From positions 36,149,889 to 36,213,888 of the forward strand of contig CM067592.1 of NCBI GenBank assembly GCA_034336665.1: a stretch of DNA of 64,000 nt. The letters are read 5' to 3'. Origin of the DNA: Luscinia megarhynchos. Taxonomy: Eukaryota > Chordata > Aves > Passeriformes > Turdidae. The notes below the pieces were generated by a model that was not told the origin of the DNA, made no database searches, and saw only the letters and a program-made list of their open reading frames with translations. Each line of letters starts with the position of its first letter. Position 1 is the first letter of the stretch. The position numbers and the translations under genes are program-made. Below are positions 52,248 through 64,000 of the stretch, piece by piece.

Positions 52248-54803
52248 CATGAAGTTTCACTGTTTGCACTGTGGTCAGCCAGCCATGGCTGTGGTCCTCC
52301 CTCTATCAGAAGCCTCCTGCCTGCTCTGAGCGTTGATGGTGTGGTACTACAGAGCTGGCTGAGAGTGTACTACAGAGTGTCTGAGAACTCAGCTCTTTTC
52401 TCTCACAGCTATTTTGGATTTAAAGGCATCCTTTCCATAAGTAAGAAGAGGATAGCCTACAGTTGTGGCACAATTTCGGTAATGCCACGACCCTTCTGAA
52501 GAGCATAGGAGGAAGTATCTGCAGCTGGAGGGAATCCATTTGTAACCCTTGTGAGGGGTGTGATCACAGGTTTGCCTCCACATTTGACAGGGCCAGCCTC
52601 AACATGGAGACATGCCATTTATGGCCTTTTAAGTAGGAGAAATTTTGACTTTAGTTCAGGTCAGCAGATGTGAGTAATCCAAACTGGGAGAAAAATATTT
52701 CTCAAAAAGCAGTGAATTGATTTACCAGAACCCTTTATTTCATGAGGGAGCTCTCTGGCATAGGAGCTGGTGCCTGCTGCTGAAATATTTGTTACCTTTA
52801 TAAAAAGGTCTTGCAAGAGAGGTTTGTGCCTTTTCAGAAAGTTACATTTCTGTGACTTGTAGTAACAGGCAGCAACAGAAACATACCTTGTAATAACATT
52901 CCTTTTTGCACAGGAGTCTGAACCAGAACCTGTTGACATTCCTTGCTTTATTGGAGGGCATTGCAATGTTCTGTCACACATCCTCTGACACTGTGCTGTT
53001 ATCTGTTCTTCTCCGGTGGCACATGGGGATATGCACTGTGAGCTGTCCATGTTTTCTGTCTTCAGCTGGCTCTGTTGCAGTTGTGCATTTGTCGAATGTC
53101 TCTCTAGTAGCTTGAAGGTCAAATTAAAACCTTCGAATTAAAAGGTCAAATCCTGTCTTTGTGGCTACCACAAGCTAAATATTTCTCCCCATGGCTGTCT
53201 TGGAGGCCTGTAAGCTCTCACAGCTGTCAGTCATTTTGGAGAGTAGTAGAGACCCTCCCCTGCTAAATTCCGTTTTCTGTGCTTTTGAGTGCTGGTTGCC
53301 AGCTAGGCAGATGTTGTAGCTGCTTCTCATGGTGCCTGGAGCTTGTGCATTGTATCTGCTTTTGCAGAGGCCTCTCCCAGGGTGCTCAAGGCAAACATTA
53401 ATGCAGACTATTCTGCTGCCGTCACATGAAGTCATGCAACCTGCCAGTGGCATAGTAAAGCCCAGGTGCCTTAAGAGTGCAGGTTGTGAGTCAGGTGGAT
53501 GGCACAGGGCCTGTTCCTGCCCAGCAGCTGTGAGTTTCAGTGATACAGCTATTAAGCACAAAGGTATCACCTCTGGCACATGCAATCTTTGTGATGTGGT
53601 GTGGCAAAGGTGTTCTGGTATGCACTTGCTCTGTTCTAACACAACCCCTCAGGCAGATGCTTTTGGCTCATGTCAGAGGCAGGACAACAGATGTTTCATT
53701 TGTTTGGACCAATATGGCTGTTCTTGCATTCTGTGCTGTGCAGAGGAAGGCTGACAAGGGATGAAGACTTTCCTTTCTGTTTATTAAGCAGCCTGTTGTT
53801 TTGGTAAAGAAAAATATAAGTACACATGGCTTTATTTTACAAAAAGCAATAGTACTGAGTGTCTTATGGTTGGCTTAGGGTGCAGTGCACCAGATAATCT
53901 ATCATGAAGGCAAGGAATCAGAGGAAATATTCTTCCTTTCACTCCTTGGCAAAGCAAATCATACCTGAGTCTTGGACATCGCATGCTTTACAAGTCCTGT
54001 GGCAAGTACAAGAGTAGAATGACAACAAGCCAACAAAGAAACAGAGGCACATTTATGCTTTCATTGTTGAGCCATAGTGTCTTGAGGCCATGAAAAAACT
54101 TGAATAATTTGCTTTTCCTGTTGGCATGTTCAGGTAGTTCCTCAGGTCAGAGTCTGCGTGTTCCTGCAGGGACTGGAAACGTCTGTCCAATCACACTGCT
54201 CAGGCTCAAGTGTGTCAAATTCGAGTAGTGAGAAATCCAGGGAGAAGAATGAGACTGTCTTTTTCTGCCATCCTGCCGGTGTTGCCTGCAGCAGCTCTGA
54301 GCTGACAGTTTCTACCCTCTTGGTGCTAAAGAAAGAGGGACTCCATGTGTTTGCAGTCTTAATGCAATTGGCTGTTACCCATCCATGTTCTCTGAAGGGT
54401 ATTCATGCTACAGTAGGCATTCTCTATTAATCACAGTCACCTAGCATTTAAGTGATTAGCTTTTGTGGCCATGGTAGTTTTCACAAACTTTAATTTGCTC
54501 CCAGCAGTCAGGACAATGTTTCTACTAAGCACCATCTTACTCCTACAAGCAGGTTCTTTGAATGTAAAGCTAGGCACTGTTCTCATTGACCATCACCAGT
54601 AGTGAAAGGAAGTTCATGTGCACTCTTATGTCCACCAGCTGGCCTTGGAGCAGTGATCCTTGCCACTGAGCTCCTGTACTCGGTGCACAACAAATTAATT
54701 CCTGCCGTATATTACTTGCTTTCTAAGAACAAGACTGTAGTGGTTTTGGTTCACCAATTTGAAATCTTCCTTCTGTGAGATAGGATTAGGAGGAAGGCAA
54801 AAC

Positions 54804-54883
54804 AGGCTCAACTTTAAATGGTACAAAGAGAAACTTTATTATTAGGCTCAACTTTAAATGGTACAAAGAGAAACTTTATTATT
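54804..54883. repeat. perfect 40-bp tandem duplication
   Basis: Two back-to-back identical 40-bp copies, 54804-54843 and 54844-54883, each starting AGGCTCAACTTTAAATGG and ending AAACTTTATTATT. On the minus strand each carries AATAATAAAG. Perfect identity implies a recent duplication, or possibly an assembly artefact. Confidence 0.97.
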
Positions 54884-55889
54884 AGGAATTATTAAAAAGC
54901 AAAAAAAACTCAGAATAAAATTTTAGACAAATTTTCCTCTCCCTCCCCACACTTCTTTCACACTGAAAATGTACAGAAAACTCAGTCAGTTTACCATCTC
55001 TAAAATAGTCTTTCACCAATTCATTTGGGAGAGGAGACCTCTCTCTTCAACCTATGGGGACTTCTACACAAGAAACAGTTTTCTCGTGGCCTTGATGTCA
55101 CAGTGATCAGCTGCTTGGGAGAATGGAATTATGATCACTATGTAAAAAATATCTTCCTCAACTAACAGTTTTTCCAGAACCATGACTGAGTACCATATCA
55201 ACTATGGGGCACACTTTAAAGATTGTAACAGTTCAAACAAAAGCTGTCTACATCTTCTAAAACAGAGGTCTTTCTTCTTTTTTTTCTTCCCTGGGGAGCA
55301 GCAGGGGTCTTCATCTTCTCACTATTCAAAACTCAGGGGATCACATCCATTTCAACATCTACTTACTCTAACACCATGCCTCTGCTCCTATCTAGAGTTA
55401 GAACAGTCACATCCACCCCATAATATCTTTATGAAACAAGGGAAACAAGCGTCTCTTCTCCATAACTTAAAAAAAATAAATTTCAGTCCATGACTCTCCT
55501 CCTTCCTTCATCTGGGACCTGACTCGGAGCTTTCATGCTTTTTCTGTGTATCACCATCTTGGTCCTTTTCTTTCACTCAGAACAGAGAACAAAGTATCTG
55601 AAAAGTCTCATTTTGGGCAGTGAAAAAGTTAATAGCTTGCCCGGGCAGCAGAGGGTTGTGTGATCTCTGCCAGGTGGGGCGGCCAGAGCTATTTACAATA
55701 AAGAGTCCTTCAAGGCCGCGCTGGGGCTGTGCTAGGATTGTAGGGCCCAGCCAGAAAGCGGCCATGAGTTTTGTGGCACCATGGCTGTGCCCTGGCATTT
55801 GCTGTGTTCAATCCCAGCCGTGCCTGGGGGTCTTCCCTCCACCCTGCCTAGCAAGCAAAGGGTCTGGGGAAGGCTTTGCCAGAACGGGG

Positions 55890-56140
55890 CCCAGCTGCCT
55901 CTCCCCCGGGCCCCGCTCCATTCTCTCCCCAGCTGCCTCTCCCCCAGGCCCTATTCCATTCTGTCCCCAGCCCCGCTCCATTCTCTCCCCAGCTGCCTCT
56001 CCCCAGCCCCCCGTTCTGTTCTCTCCCCAGCCCCGTTCTGTTCTCTCCCCAGCCCCCGTTCTGTTCTCTCCCCAGCCCCGTTCCATTCTCTCCCCCAGGC
56101 CCCGCTCCATTCTCTCCCCCAGCTGCCTCTCCCCCAGGCC
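55890..56140. repeat. GC-rich minisatellite in the LTR-like block
   Basis: Tandem units of about 22 bp built on CCCCGTTCTGTTCTCTCCCC or CCCCGCTCCATTCTCTCCCC, some with an extra 15-bp CAGCTGCCTCTCCCC insert. Because the units lack stop codons in several frames, long overlapping open frames appear on both strands; they are artefacts of the repeat. Confidence 0.9.
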
Positions 56141-58606
56141 GTGAGGGCGCGGGAGTGAGTCCAGCCGACCCAGAGCACGCTCCGGGGCTGGCAGCAGGAC
56201 AGGGTTCTGCCAAGCCACGGGCTCCCTGGCCTGCCAGGGGGTCTAAGAAATTAACAACAGGCCTCTCTCTCCACAGCTATGGGGGCACCTGGTTGAAAAG
56301 GGGGCCGGGTGGCTTCCTGAGACTGCCCCAGCCCGGCCTGGGCCGCCTGGACGGAGCCCTAGCCAGTGTTACCTTCTGAGAGACCAGAAAGAGCTTTCCC
56401 GGGTTTTTTTTGTCTTTACATGTGTGTTTCATGAAGATGCATGAACTTTCTCATTGGTGCAACAATGTGTCAGTCTTAAAAATCCGACGCTGATTTGTGT
56501 TTGTCAGGTACAAGGGAGGTTGCCCAAGTCTCAGCTGGTAAAAATTACAGGAAACCTTCATAAAACAACACCATAGAGCTTCTGAGGGTTTTCTAGTGCC
56601 TCTTTCAGCTCTCCTAATTTTAATTAGGTACTTCAAAGTTAGCTAGTTAGATACCCTGTCCTTTTCCAACTCATTCCATTGTGGGTAGCTACCTCCTTCT
56701 TCTTCTGTTCCAATCCTGAAAATGCAATCAGGACTGTGAGCAGTATTATGGAGATGCTTTAACTGAGGCATACTTACAGCTCAACAACTTGGTCATGAAT
56801 TTGTTTGCTTCAATGTGAGGAGGAAATTTTTTTTAAAAAAAACAACCTTAGCTACAGTGGCAGCTTCAGAATAGGGTGGCTGTTACCTAGTCAAAGAGAT
56901 ATCTTGTTGTTTTAAACTGATGTAGTAGCCTTGCTAAGTGGGGGTATTTTTTAAGGAGAAGAAGAACTAGACAGCAGAGAATGTATCATTGCTGTCTAAA
57001 GATGTTGATGTGATTGTGACATTCTCCATAAATTACAAAAAAAAGGTAAATGAGCCAGAATGGTTTTTTACACTATGGCCCCTTTAACTGCTCTGCCAGT
57101 GTAGATGTGTAGATGGGAATCTGACTCATTCAGGTTGATGTGGGTCAGCATTTCTTTGGGAAGAGAGGATCTGCAGGCAGAGGTCCTATGGTTGGCTGTG
57201 TCAGCTTCCATGTGCATCTGGGAAAGTAGCATCGGAAACTAAATCCTCCCAGAGACCAGGTGGAACTTAATCATGGTCTTTAGCTCCACAATTAACCTTG
57301 ACACTGCAACGCTGGATTCTGGACATCTTAGAGTGATTCTTAACTAGCTTCTTAAACAGGGAATGAAATATGAGTGGTTTGCAGTAATACTGCTTCCAAA
57401 CATGGCAGGATTTGGAAAAGGTAACAGAGAAGAACCCCAGGTAATAAGGTCTCTTCTGAACCTGCTCTGGATAAGATATGAGCCAGGACTAATTCTTCTC
57501 TGTCTTTGCTATAAAAATTTTATGGAAGAGGGAGTTTAAGGAACTGAAATATCAGAGGGTGACCTTAGCTGCACTTCAGATGCAGCTGACTCCATTGGTT
57601 AGTGTGTCTGTATGTGTGTGTATAAAGAACAAAAGGTGCAGAAAAAGGTATTTTGCCAGTAAGAAAACAGTGTGAGCCTGGTAGTAGACACAGCACAGGT
57701 TGTAGACTGAATTGATGATCCTTTTCACACAGACTGAAGGGTCCATGTACGTTCATATTTATGGTCAGCTATACTTGTGCATTCTCATTTTGGTGTATAG
57801 CCAGTTAACTACAGGTAGGTAAATATCTTCCTAAATGTAACTCAAAATAGCTTGCTGCTTCATTTAGCAGAACTTCATGGTTTTAATTTGTTCAGTATAG
57901 CCGTAGCTTGGTCTTAAAAAATCAAATACGTCAATTTTTAAAATACTGCGCAGCTTCACTACTTATGATGCACATTTCTTGGAATGTGATTGCTGTTCTG
58001 GCACATTTCTCTTGTTCAATTTCACTAAAAGGGGTTGCTAATAATGCAGAAAAGGTCTGAAAGATGGTAGATCTAGGATGGAAAAACATGAAAAATGGGC
58101 TTCACATGATTTTGTGTGATTATTGCAAGCAAAGAAAATAGATTCAGTTTTCCTTTTCTGCAATATTATGTTTTCTTTTTCTTTATGTAGACTTTCACTT
58201 GTCTTACACAGTAGTACATGTGGCTGGAGATTCCACGTACTATTGCCATTGACTGCTATTTTATGAAGAAAATTACATTTTCTCCTTTTTGAGACAGACT
58301 GTAAAGAGTTCAATAATAGTATTGTAAGCAAGTGTAGTGTGTGGCAGTTTTGATTGAACAAATAGTTCTGAACTGTAAATCATGTAAAAGTCTAAGCACG
58401 GAAGTTGAATTATATGTTAACGTAACAGGAAAAAATGTTGTGGGGCAAGACTATGCTGAGTAAGGATTTGGATACACACAAAGGTGATTCTAGTCAGAAG
58501 ACTGATAGTCCAAGAATAGGAGCAAGTGAACCTCCTGCAGGTCATTCATTGAGCACAATGAGAAACAAAGTTCATAGTTTCAGAGACAGATTGGATTATT
58601 TTTCTC

Positions 58607-58725
58607 AAAAAAACAACAACAAAAAAAAAACTACAAAAAAACCCCAAACCAAAACAAAATAATAAAAACAAAACAGAACAAAACAAACAAAAAACAAACA
58701 AACAAAAAAAACAAACTCAAAAAAG
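58607..58725. repeat. A-rich AAAC low-complexity tract
   Basis: About 120 nt of A runs separated by single C, or by CC, GA or T, mainly AAAC and AAAAC units. Simple repeat. Confidence 0.85.
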
Positions 58726-60066
58726 CCCAAGCTTGATGTTGTAGAAGATGAGTTGAGAAGTGATGAAGAGAGTAAGGGAGGAGTGAAAACAGAGGTGAGG
58801 AAATACAGAAGAGGAGGACTTCAGGTCCGAGTGAGAAGACTAGAAAAGTTGTGCAGGTAGGGAATTTCTTAAGTTGTGATGAGAAAAGAGGAAAAGGTTG
58901 CAACTAAGAGAGGCCAAGCCAAAGAAGATAAAAAATCACCCCCTTTTCCAATTTTGTACTGGAAGGATTGATTATATTCTGAATACAAAGAGAAGAGTAT
59001 GAAGGAACTAAGATAGGAGCCCAGAGTTGTGTAGGAGTTGCTGGGACTGAAGATGCCATACTTGGTTGTGATGAGGAAGGTGGGATTCACTTCAGTTCTG
59101 TTGGAAGCATGAAAAAAACAGGCATAGTGTGATTTCTTTTCTATCTGGGGAAAGTCCAGCCAGACTTTGTAATGGTCCCTGAAAAAAAAATTAGTGAGAA
59201 AATGAATGAAGGATGGAATGAAACAAAATAAAAAAAAACCCTGAGGGGAGAGGCTTGAGAGCTTTGGAGAGTATCATGTCTGATGAGAGGCCAGAGGATG
59301 TATTGCTGAACAACAATGTAAGAGCGTTTGACATCTTTTACGAGTATTTTGCAAATACTGTCAGACTTTGTCCAGTCACCGTGACTGGGTCCAGGAGCTG
59401 GTCTGAGATCAGTAACAGCAGAGTGAAATCTTGGGAAGCTATCTTTTTACTTCTCTCTAAAGGCTGCCAACCTGAAATGAAGCTCTTGCAGTCGGTGGAA
59501 CTCTATGGTTGTGAGGCTGGTTTGTTAGTGAGGAATTTGATACCAGAAGCTATCTGTATTTCAAAATAATATAATGGGACCAGGGGAAGACATCTATGCT
59601 TCTGTTGTGCGTGATGCTCTTCTGCTTAGTTATTAATAGTGCTCTGCAGACACTGGTTTCTTTATGACGCCCTTCATTGAATCTGCATAGTCATGAATTC
59701 CAATGCACCTTTTTAAGAAAACAAAGAAGAAAAGAAAAATTAAAATATTTGACCTTCAATTTGGGATGCACTAAGGCCAGATCAGTGTCACTAAATAACA
59801 GATAAGCAGGGCCAAGAAATGTGTTTCTTTTAACACAGCCACTATAGGATCAAAATAGTAGGAAGCTGAGAAAGCAAAGCTCTGTACAGTGGGATTCAAC
59901 CACAAGATTGGATGTGAACATACCCAAGAATACAGTAAAAAATGCAATCAGCAGCCAGACTTTTCTCTATTTTAATGAATACAGTGAATTTCACTGTGTA
60001 CAATATGTACAATTAAAATAATGAATGCAAAAAAATGAGGCCTCTCCCACCCACCATGTGCAAATC

Positions 60067-60109
60067 ATTATGCATGCAGAAGCAGCTGATTAGAACTGTG
60101 CATCAGCTG
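60067..60109. promoter_or_regulatory. candidate octamer plus twin E-box cluster
   Basis: An octamer-like ATTATGCAT (60067-60075) is followed by two CAGCTG E-boxes (60083-60088 and 60104-60109) spaced 21 bp, two helical turns, with TGATTA between them. Proneural bHLH factors prefer CAGCTG and can act with BRN-type POU factors on octamer-plus-E-box motifs. Function is inferred from motifs alone. Confidence 0.35.
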
Positions 60110-62241
60110 TGTAAAATTAGAAGGATGGCTTGTTCTGACATGGTGTTGGGTGATGTAGGGTTCAACCAGCAATAAGAGAAATCTCTTTGCCCTAGCCTCT
60201 CTTACTGCTTTTTCAGCGCTACAAACACCACTGAGGAAATAGGAGCCACTCCTCAGTGCAGAATCAGCACTGTGATAGACTCCACAGGTAGCAGATTTGT
60301 AACATGCATAGAAGGGGAAAATTTGCCCTTGGCCTGTAAATGACTTTATACATAGGAATGTATGCAGCTAATTATTTTCAAATCATTACAGATCCTCTCT
60401 GACCTGTAGTAGTTATAGCCAAGGTCATAAACTTTTTTACAGAGCGATCCTTTTTTATTCCTACTTGATTTTGTATAAAAAGAGCCATGGGTCTGAACAC
60501 AACCATGTAACCGAAGTGAGAATGTTTCTAATTGGAAATGTAATGGGAGCGAGATATCTTATAATGGTCTTTTGATCTGGAATATTCTTTTCCTGGTTTT
60601 ATCAGAAAGAAACAATTAATAGGTGTTGTAGACCGTTGAATATGGCATTTAGATGTTGCCAGTTCATGACATTGAAACACCTCATAATTTATTACTTGAA
60701 TCTTATGGAACAGAGTTGAGCGCAAATGTAAACTGAACAATAGCATTGTGAAAGGTTTTTCTCTCATGTAAATTCCTGTTGTAAAACTCTTGCTGGATTT
60801 TCTGTGTAGGTCATACAGGAGTTTTGTACTGACACTGGAGGAACATTTATTTGTGGCTTTGCTACAGAGTAGGTGTGTGCATTGTCCTTCGCACGTTGTA
60901 CTCGTCTCTTTCCCTCGTACTTAATGAGTGTCTGTATCATTGCATAGCTCACTTGTTTCTAACCAATGCTCTTTCAACATTTTTTGGACTTTTTTTACTA
61001 GTATACAAAAATGTATATTTCCATGGCGTGAGCAGAAGTGTTGTATTTCAGAGGTCAGGGCTAAAGGGATAATCTCCTTCTGAATGTGATTATTCCAGAA
61101 TTTAATTTGTAATCCTCTATATACTTGGTGTACAATAATGTTGGCATATTATCTTATGACATTATTTCTGTAATTATTAAATAAAGAAGTTGCAGTGTTA
61201 CTGTGCTGGGTTTTTATATCTTATTAGTGTAGAAGGCAACTAAATCTAATTCCAGTAGTAACAATTCCTACCTTTGTCAATGTTGCCATATTATCCTTGG
61301 TAAAGATGACATTTCTAATCTCTAGACAGTGAAAGTATTAGTAATTAAATAGTCAATTAAAGGGAAATTAATCACATGGATATTTTGAAAGTAGCCAATT
61401 TCTCTCACACGTGAACTCACTGTTTTGGACAGCACTGTGGACTCCTTTGTGTATACTTCTGCTAATGTGCTGGTGTGTGACAGTGAGGACAGAAGTCATC
61501 ACATTTATTCCTTCTTGTAGGGGATAGTAAAGAGAAAAATAATTTCATATTTGCATCTTGCTGGTTTTTGTTGGGTTGTGTCTCTTTAAGAGGAAATGTC
61601 TACAGTCAATGATCATTTGGCTGTTGGATGTTTTTCAAGTTCACTTTGACCACATTTAAAAAGAAATCTTGGCCTAATAGTTTCTCATTTTTAACATGGT
61701 TGATTTGTTTAATAAAGGTATCAGAAAAGTATTTTTATAAACAGAGTTATGACTTCTGTGTAGAAGTACATTAATAGAGAATGATTTTCTTTAGGACTGC
61801 TAGACGAGCCAAGAACAAAGGAGGATGCTTCCTTTGTGTTACAGTAAATAGCACTGTAGCTGGAACCTACTGAAGAAAAGCTGTTGGAGACAATTTGTAG
61901 AAAAGAAAGTGTAGAAGAAAACTAAGGACTAAAACTAATGTTGAGGAGGGAAAACTCAGTAAAAAGGAGGATGAGTGAAATGTAAGATAAATAAGGAGAA
62001 AAAAAATCACACACCTTCCTATGTTTTATCTAATGGTTGGCTTTTTGCTCCACATTTATTTTTCTCTATCACTTAATGCTAATCAGTACAAAACATCAGT
62101 TATTTGAATTTTTCCTGCCACACAAATTATAACTTTTCATATAATTTTGTTTTGTTTCGTTCTATGAAGAGCTTTTCTTTAAAAATAGCATCTTATACTC
62201 ATTTACAGTAATTATCATAACATGAGTAAACACACATGCAC

Positions 62242-62261
62242 ACACACACACGTGTGTGTGT
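62242..62261. repeat. CA/TG perfect palindrome
   Basis: Five AC units followed directly by five GT units form a perfect 20-bp inverted repeat, inside a slightly longer CA/TG microsatellite. It could extrude a small hairpin or adopt Z-DNA. Confidence 0.9.
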
Positions 62262-64000
62262 ATTTAAAAGTAAATGTAACGTGTATGTTGTTAAGTGTCA
62301 CACAATCTGACATTCACTGAACTTTGAGTTGTTGTCTAGAGGTTCTCCATGTTGTCTTGAATGAATTTAGTTTCTTTTCATGTATAGATTGCAAATGGGC
62401 TAGTTTTGAGGAAGCCAAAAGGAAAATGCACATGGATTTGTAAAAAACTGGGGTTAGGATGATGCTGTGGGAGCTCATTAATGATTCAGAATGGTTGGTT
62501 TCAGTTTTCCCTTCTTCCTTTCACAAGGCAAAATCCAATCAATAGTTTTCTTTCAAGGTCAGAACTGCTGCTTGGTGTCTGTCCTTCTCACAACCCTTGC
62601 CCAATCATAGGAGTGTTTTGGAAGATTTAATTACTGTTTTATTCGAGGTTGTCATCAATACCTCTTAGCACAGTTGGACTCGGACAGAAAGTCACGTTAT
62701 TGCTGGAGAGAGCTCTGCCCTGATCCGACTGCAAGGGTGCTGCTTTTGTGAACAGCGTTATGCCAGGCATGAAAGGGGCTTTCCCCCTGCCATCCTATCC
62801 CCAGTAATACTGTGGGATTGGATGGGTTGGACACGAAAGCTGTAAAGCAGCATTGTATATCAATTATTTGATTTTGCAAGATTTGTACAATAGAATTGAG
62901 TTTGAGAAGATTTTCTGCCTTTGCAATGGAAAGGTTGTTTCCATTGCATGGGCAATGATATTTCTTAATATTTTTAGTAGTTTGTTTCCCAGAGCTGCAA
63001 GTAAAATGAATATTTATTAGTATGGTTTTTGTCTGCCCTTCTCTTGGCTTTTTGATACAATTTTTTCCATTTATTTAGAATTAAGTTCAGTGTAGGCTAA
63101 GTAAACATGCTACGTGCTCATTAACTAATCTCACTTCCTGAAGTTGTATTGTAAATCCAAAGGGGAGTACCAGATCCAGTATTTTAATTGCAGCGAAGGA
63201 AACTATGTTCATTTAATGGCAGTTGAAATATTTGTCCCTGTGAAATATCTTTCCTGGTTTGAGAATGATTATAAACAGTTAGAAATACAGATAAATATTT
63301 TAATATCTTTAGTTTATAATCCTGTTAGAGTATTCTCTCATCCAAGCATTTTCTTTCTGAATAAGCTGCCAAAACAGAGGTTTGATGCTTTGTCAAGAAG
63401 CAAGCAAGGCTGTGTATCGTTCCTTAAATGCTTCAGTTTTCCTAAAGACTGCTTTAGAGTATCTGCTTTTTGAAAATTAAATTCTATGACTTAAAAGTGA
63501 TATTTAAGATCAAGGTAGCTTGAGTGGAATGAGCTGAATGTATTTGCAGGAGCTGAAAAGTTTGGTATAGTATAATCTTTGTGTTGGTTGAAAAATAATA
63601 AATAACATTTGGGCCATCATCTCTTCCCTCTCCTTTTAGAAAAATCTGGATAAGATAAAGTTCTAAAGTCATGACAGAGTTCAGAGTTATCATAATAATT
63701 CCAGGAGCAAGTTTCTGGAACTCAGCTTTATTATAGAATATTATGAAATTAATCACACTGGTTGAACATGATGGATCCAAATTTGCTGTTGGTCATAATC
63801 CTAATCAGCCAAACAATATGCACAGTTCACTTTGCTCATTCTACTGACATAATGTTTAATATGGCCTAAATCAATTCTTTATATATTCTATTGATTTTAC
63901 TGTGTTCATAAAATGCTAGTAAGAGAAAATCTATTTCTATTGCTGTTTTTTTTTAATGGTAATGTGATTTCCAAGGAAAAAGCTCTTCAGTGACTCATAT

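Larger units (their letters stand above)
54736..56420. mobile_element. long LTR-like endogenous retroviral block
   Basis: The segment begins TGTAGTGGTTTTGG, like the 5' edge of some avian LTRs. It runs through AT-rich, then C/T-rich, then GC-rich sequence quite unlike the surrounding intron. It includes a 40-bp tandem duplication, an AATAAAG at about 55695, a GC-rich minisatellite, and ends near a CCCGGG and T-run at about 56398-56408. No gag, pol or env homology is seen, so I read it as a long solo LTR, probably passerine-type though that is from general resemblance. The orientation is uncertain: AATAAA is present on both strands. The right end and target-site duplication are unresolved. Confidence 0.5.
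1..64000 (+). other. NTRK2: NTRK2 (TrkB) gene body, central part only
   Basis: The whole window lies inside one gene. Ten exons on the + strand encode most of the TrkB extracellular region and its transmembrane segment. TrkB is a plasma-membrane receptor tyrosine kinase for BDNF and NT-4/5 in neurons; ligand binding dimerises it and starts Ras/MAPK, PI3K and PLC-gamma signalling. Domains seen in order: two leucine-rich repeats, a cysteine-rich LRR C-cap, Ig1, Ig2, juxtamembrane stalk, transmembrane helix. Missing to the left are the promoters, the signal peptide and the LRR N-cap; missing to the right are the T1 tail, the Shc-binding segment and the kinase domain. The ten exons correspond to mammalian exons 6-15 in the usual numbering, from memory. 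NTRK1 or NTRK3 is unlikely because the residues match TrkB throughout. No gene boundary is visible at either end. Confidence 0.96.
42636..64000 (+). other. NTRK2: large NTRK2 intron (incomplete)
   Basis: At least 21.4 kb of intron downstream of the transmembrane exon. It holds a CTTG repeat at 46408, an ATCT array at 50401, a CR1 at 52025, a long LTR-like block from 54736, an A-rich AAAC tract at 58607 and a CA/TG palindrome at 62242. An octamer/E-box cluster lies at 60067. I looked for the conserved 11-residue T1 tail after an AG acceptor and did not find it, nor any kinase or Shc-site exon. The remaining stretches, including 43400-50400 and 56900-58600, look like unique AT-rich intron. Confidence 0.8.

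Noticed and set aside
53175..53754. Open frames of 155 codons (minus) and 141 codons (plus)
   Set aside because: The two overlap each other on opposite strands, have no recognisable domain and no splice context. They are chance frames in a less AT-rich stretch.
55620..56379. Several overlapping open frames of 120-174 codons on both strands
   Set aside because: They come from a GC-rich minisatellite whose units lack stops in most frames. The peptides are repeats of Pro, Ser and Gly words with no domain, and frames on both strands are open at once.
55620..56400. GC-rich stretch as a possible CpG-island promoter
   Set aside because: The GC content is largely explained by the C/T-rich tandem repeat, CpGs are few for its GC level, and it sits in a repeat-like block. 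No first exon follows.
62146..62160. Codons reading FVLF, like the start of the TrkB T1 tail
   Set aside because: The following residues (RSM) depart from the T1 tail, no AG acceptor precedes it, and TTTTGTTTTG is low complexity. It looks like chance.

Overview
The window is a piece of a bird genome lying inside one gene. That gene is NTRK2 (TrkB), the neurotrophin receptor tyrosine kinase for BDNF and NT-4/5, on the + strand. Ten consecutive coding exons can be placed with GT/AG splice sites and consistent phases: 4929-5003, 5239-5310, 11234-11302, 14247-14401, 27203-27339, 30206-30338, 31787-32086, 37050-37082, 41192-41292 and 42536-42635. Joined, they total 1,175 nt, which is 391 codons plus one split base at each end, with no stop or frameshift. 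The bird assignment rests on close agreement of the exons with chicken TrkB as I know it, including an 11-residue juxtamembrane segment unlike the mammalian one, and on CR1 retroposon tails in the introns. I cannot fix the species or order.

Layout. 1-4928 is the 3' part of the upstream intron; the exon with the signal peptide and LRR N-cap lies outside the window. 4929-11302 holds three short leucine-rich-repeat exons. 14247-14401 is the LRR C-cap. 27203-30338 holds the two exons of Ig domain 1. 31787-32086 is the single exon of Ig domain 2, the main neurotrophin-binding domain. 37050-37082 is a 33-nt microexon and 41192-41292 the rest of the juxtamembrane stalk. 42536-42635 is the transmembrane segment. 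From 42636 to the end is at least 21.4 kb of one large intron. The truncated-T1 exon, the Shc-site exon and the kinase exons must lie further downstream; I did not find the T1 tail here.

The introns are AT-rich and contain three clear CR1 fragments plus a weak fourth. They also hold a long LTR-like block with a 40-bp duplication and a GC-rich minisatellite (from 54736), a probable short solo LTR (from 15553), and several microsatellites. Two motif clusters look like possible neural enhancers: a POU-type palindrome at 39066 and an octamer/E-box cluster at 60067. I see no second gene, no RNA gene and no convincing independent reading frame. The points most worth a second look are the microexon with its weak donor and neighbouring TG/TA tract, the phase-matched LRR exons, the purine tract just upstream of the Ig2 exon, and a possible cryptic terminal exon 205 nt after the transmembrane exon.
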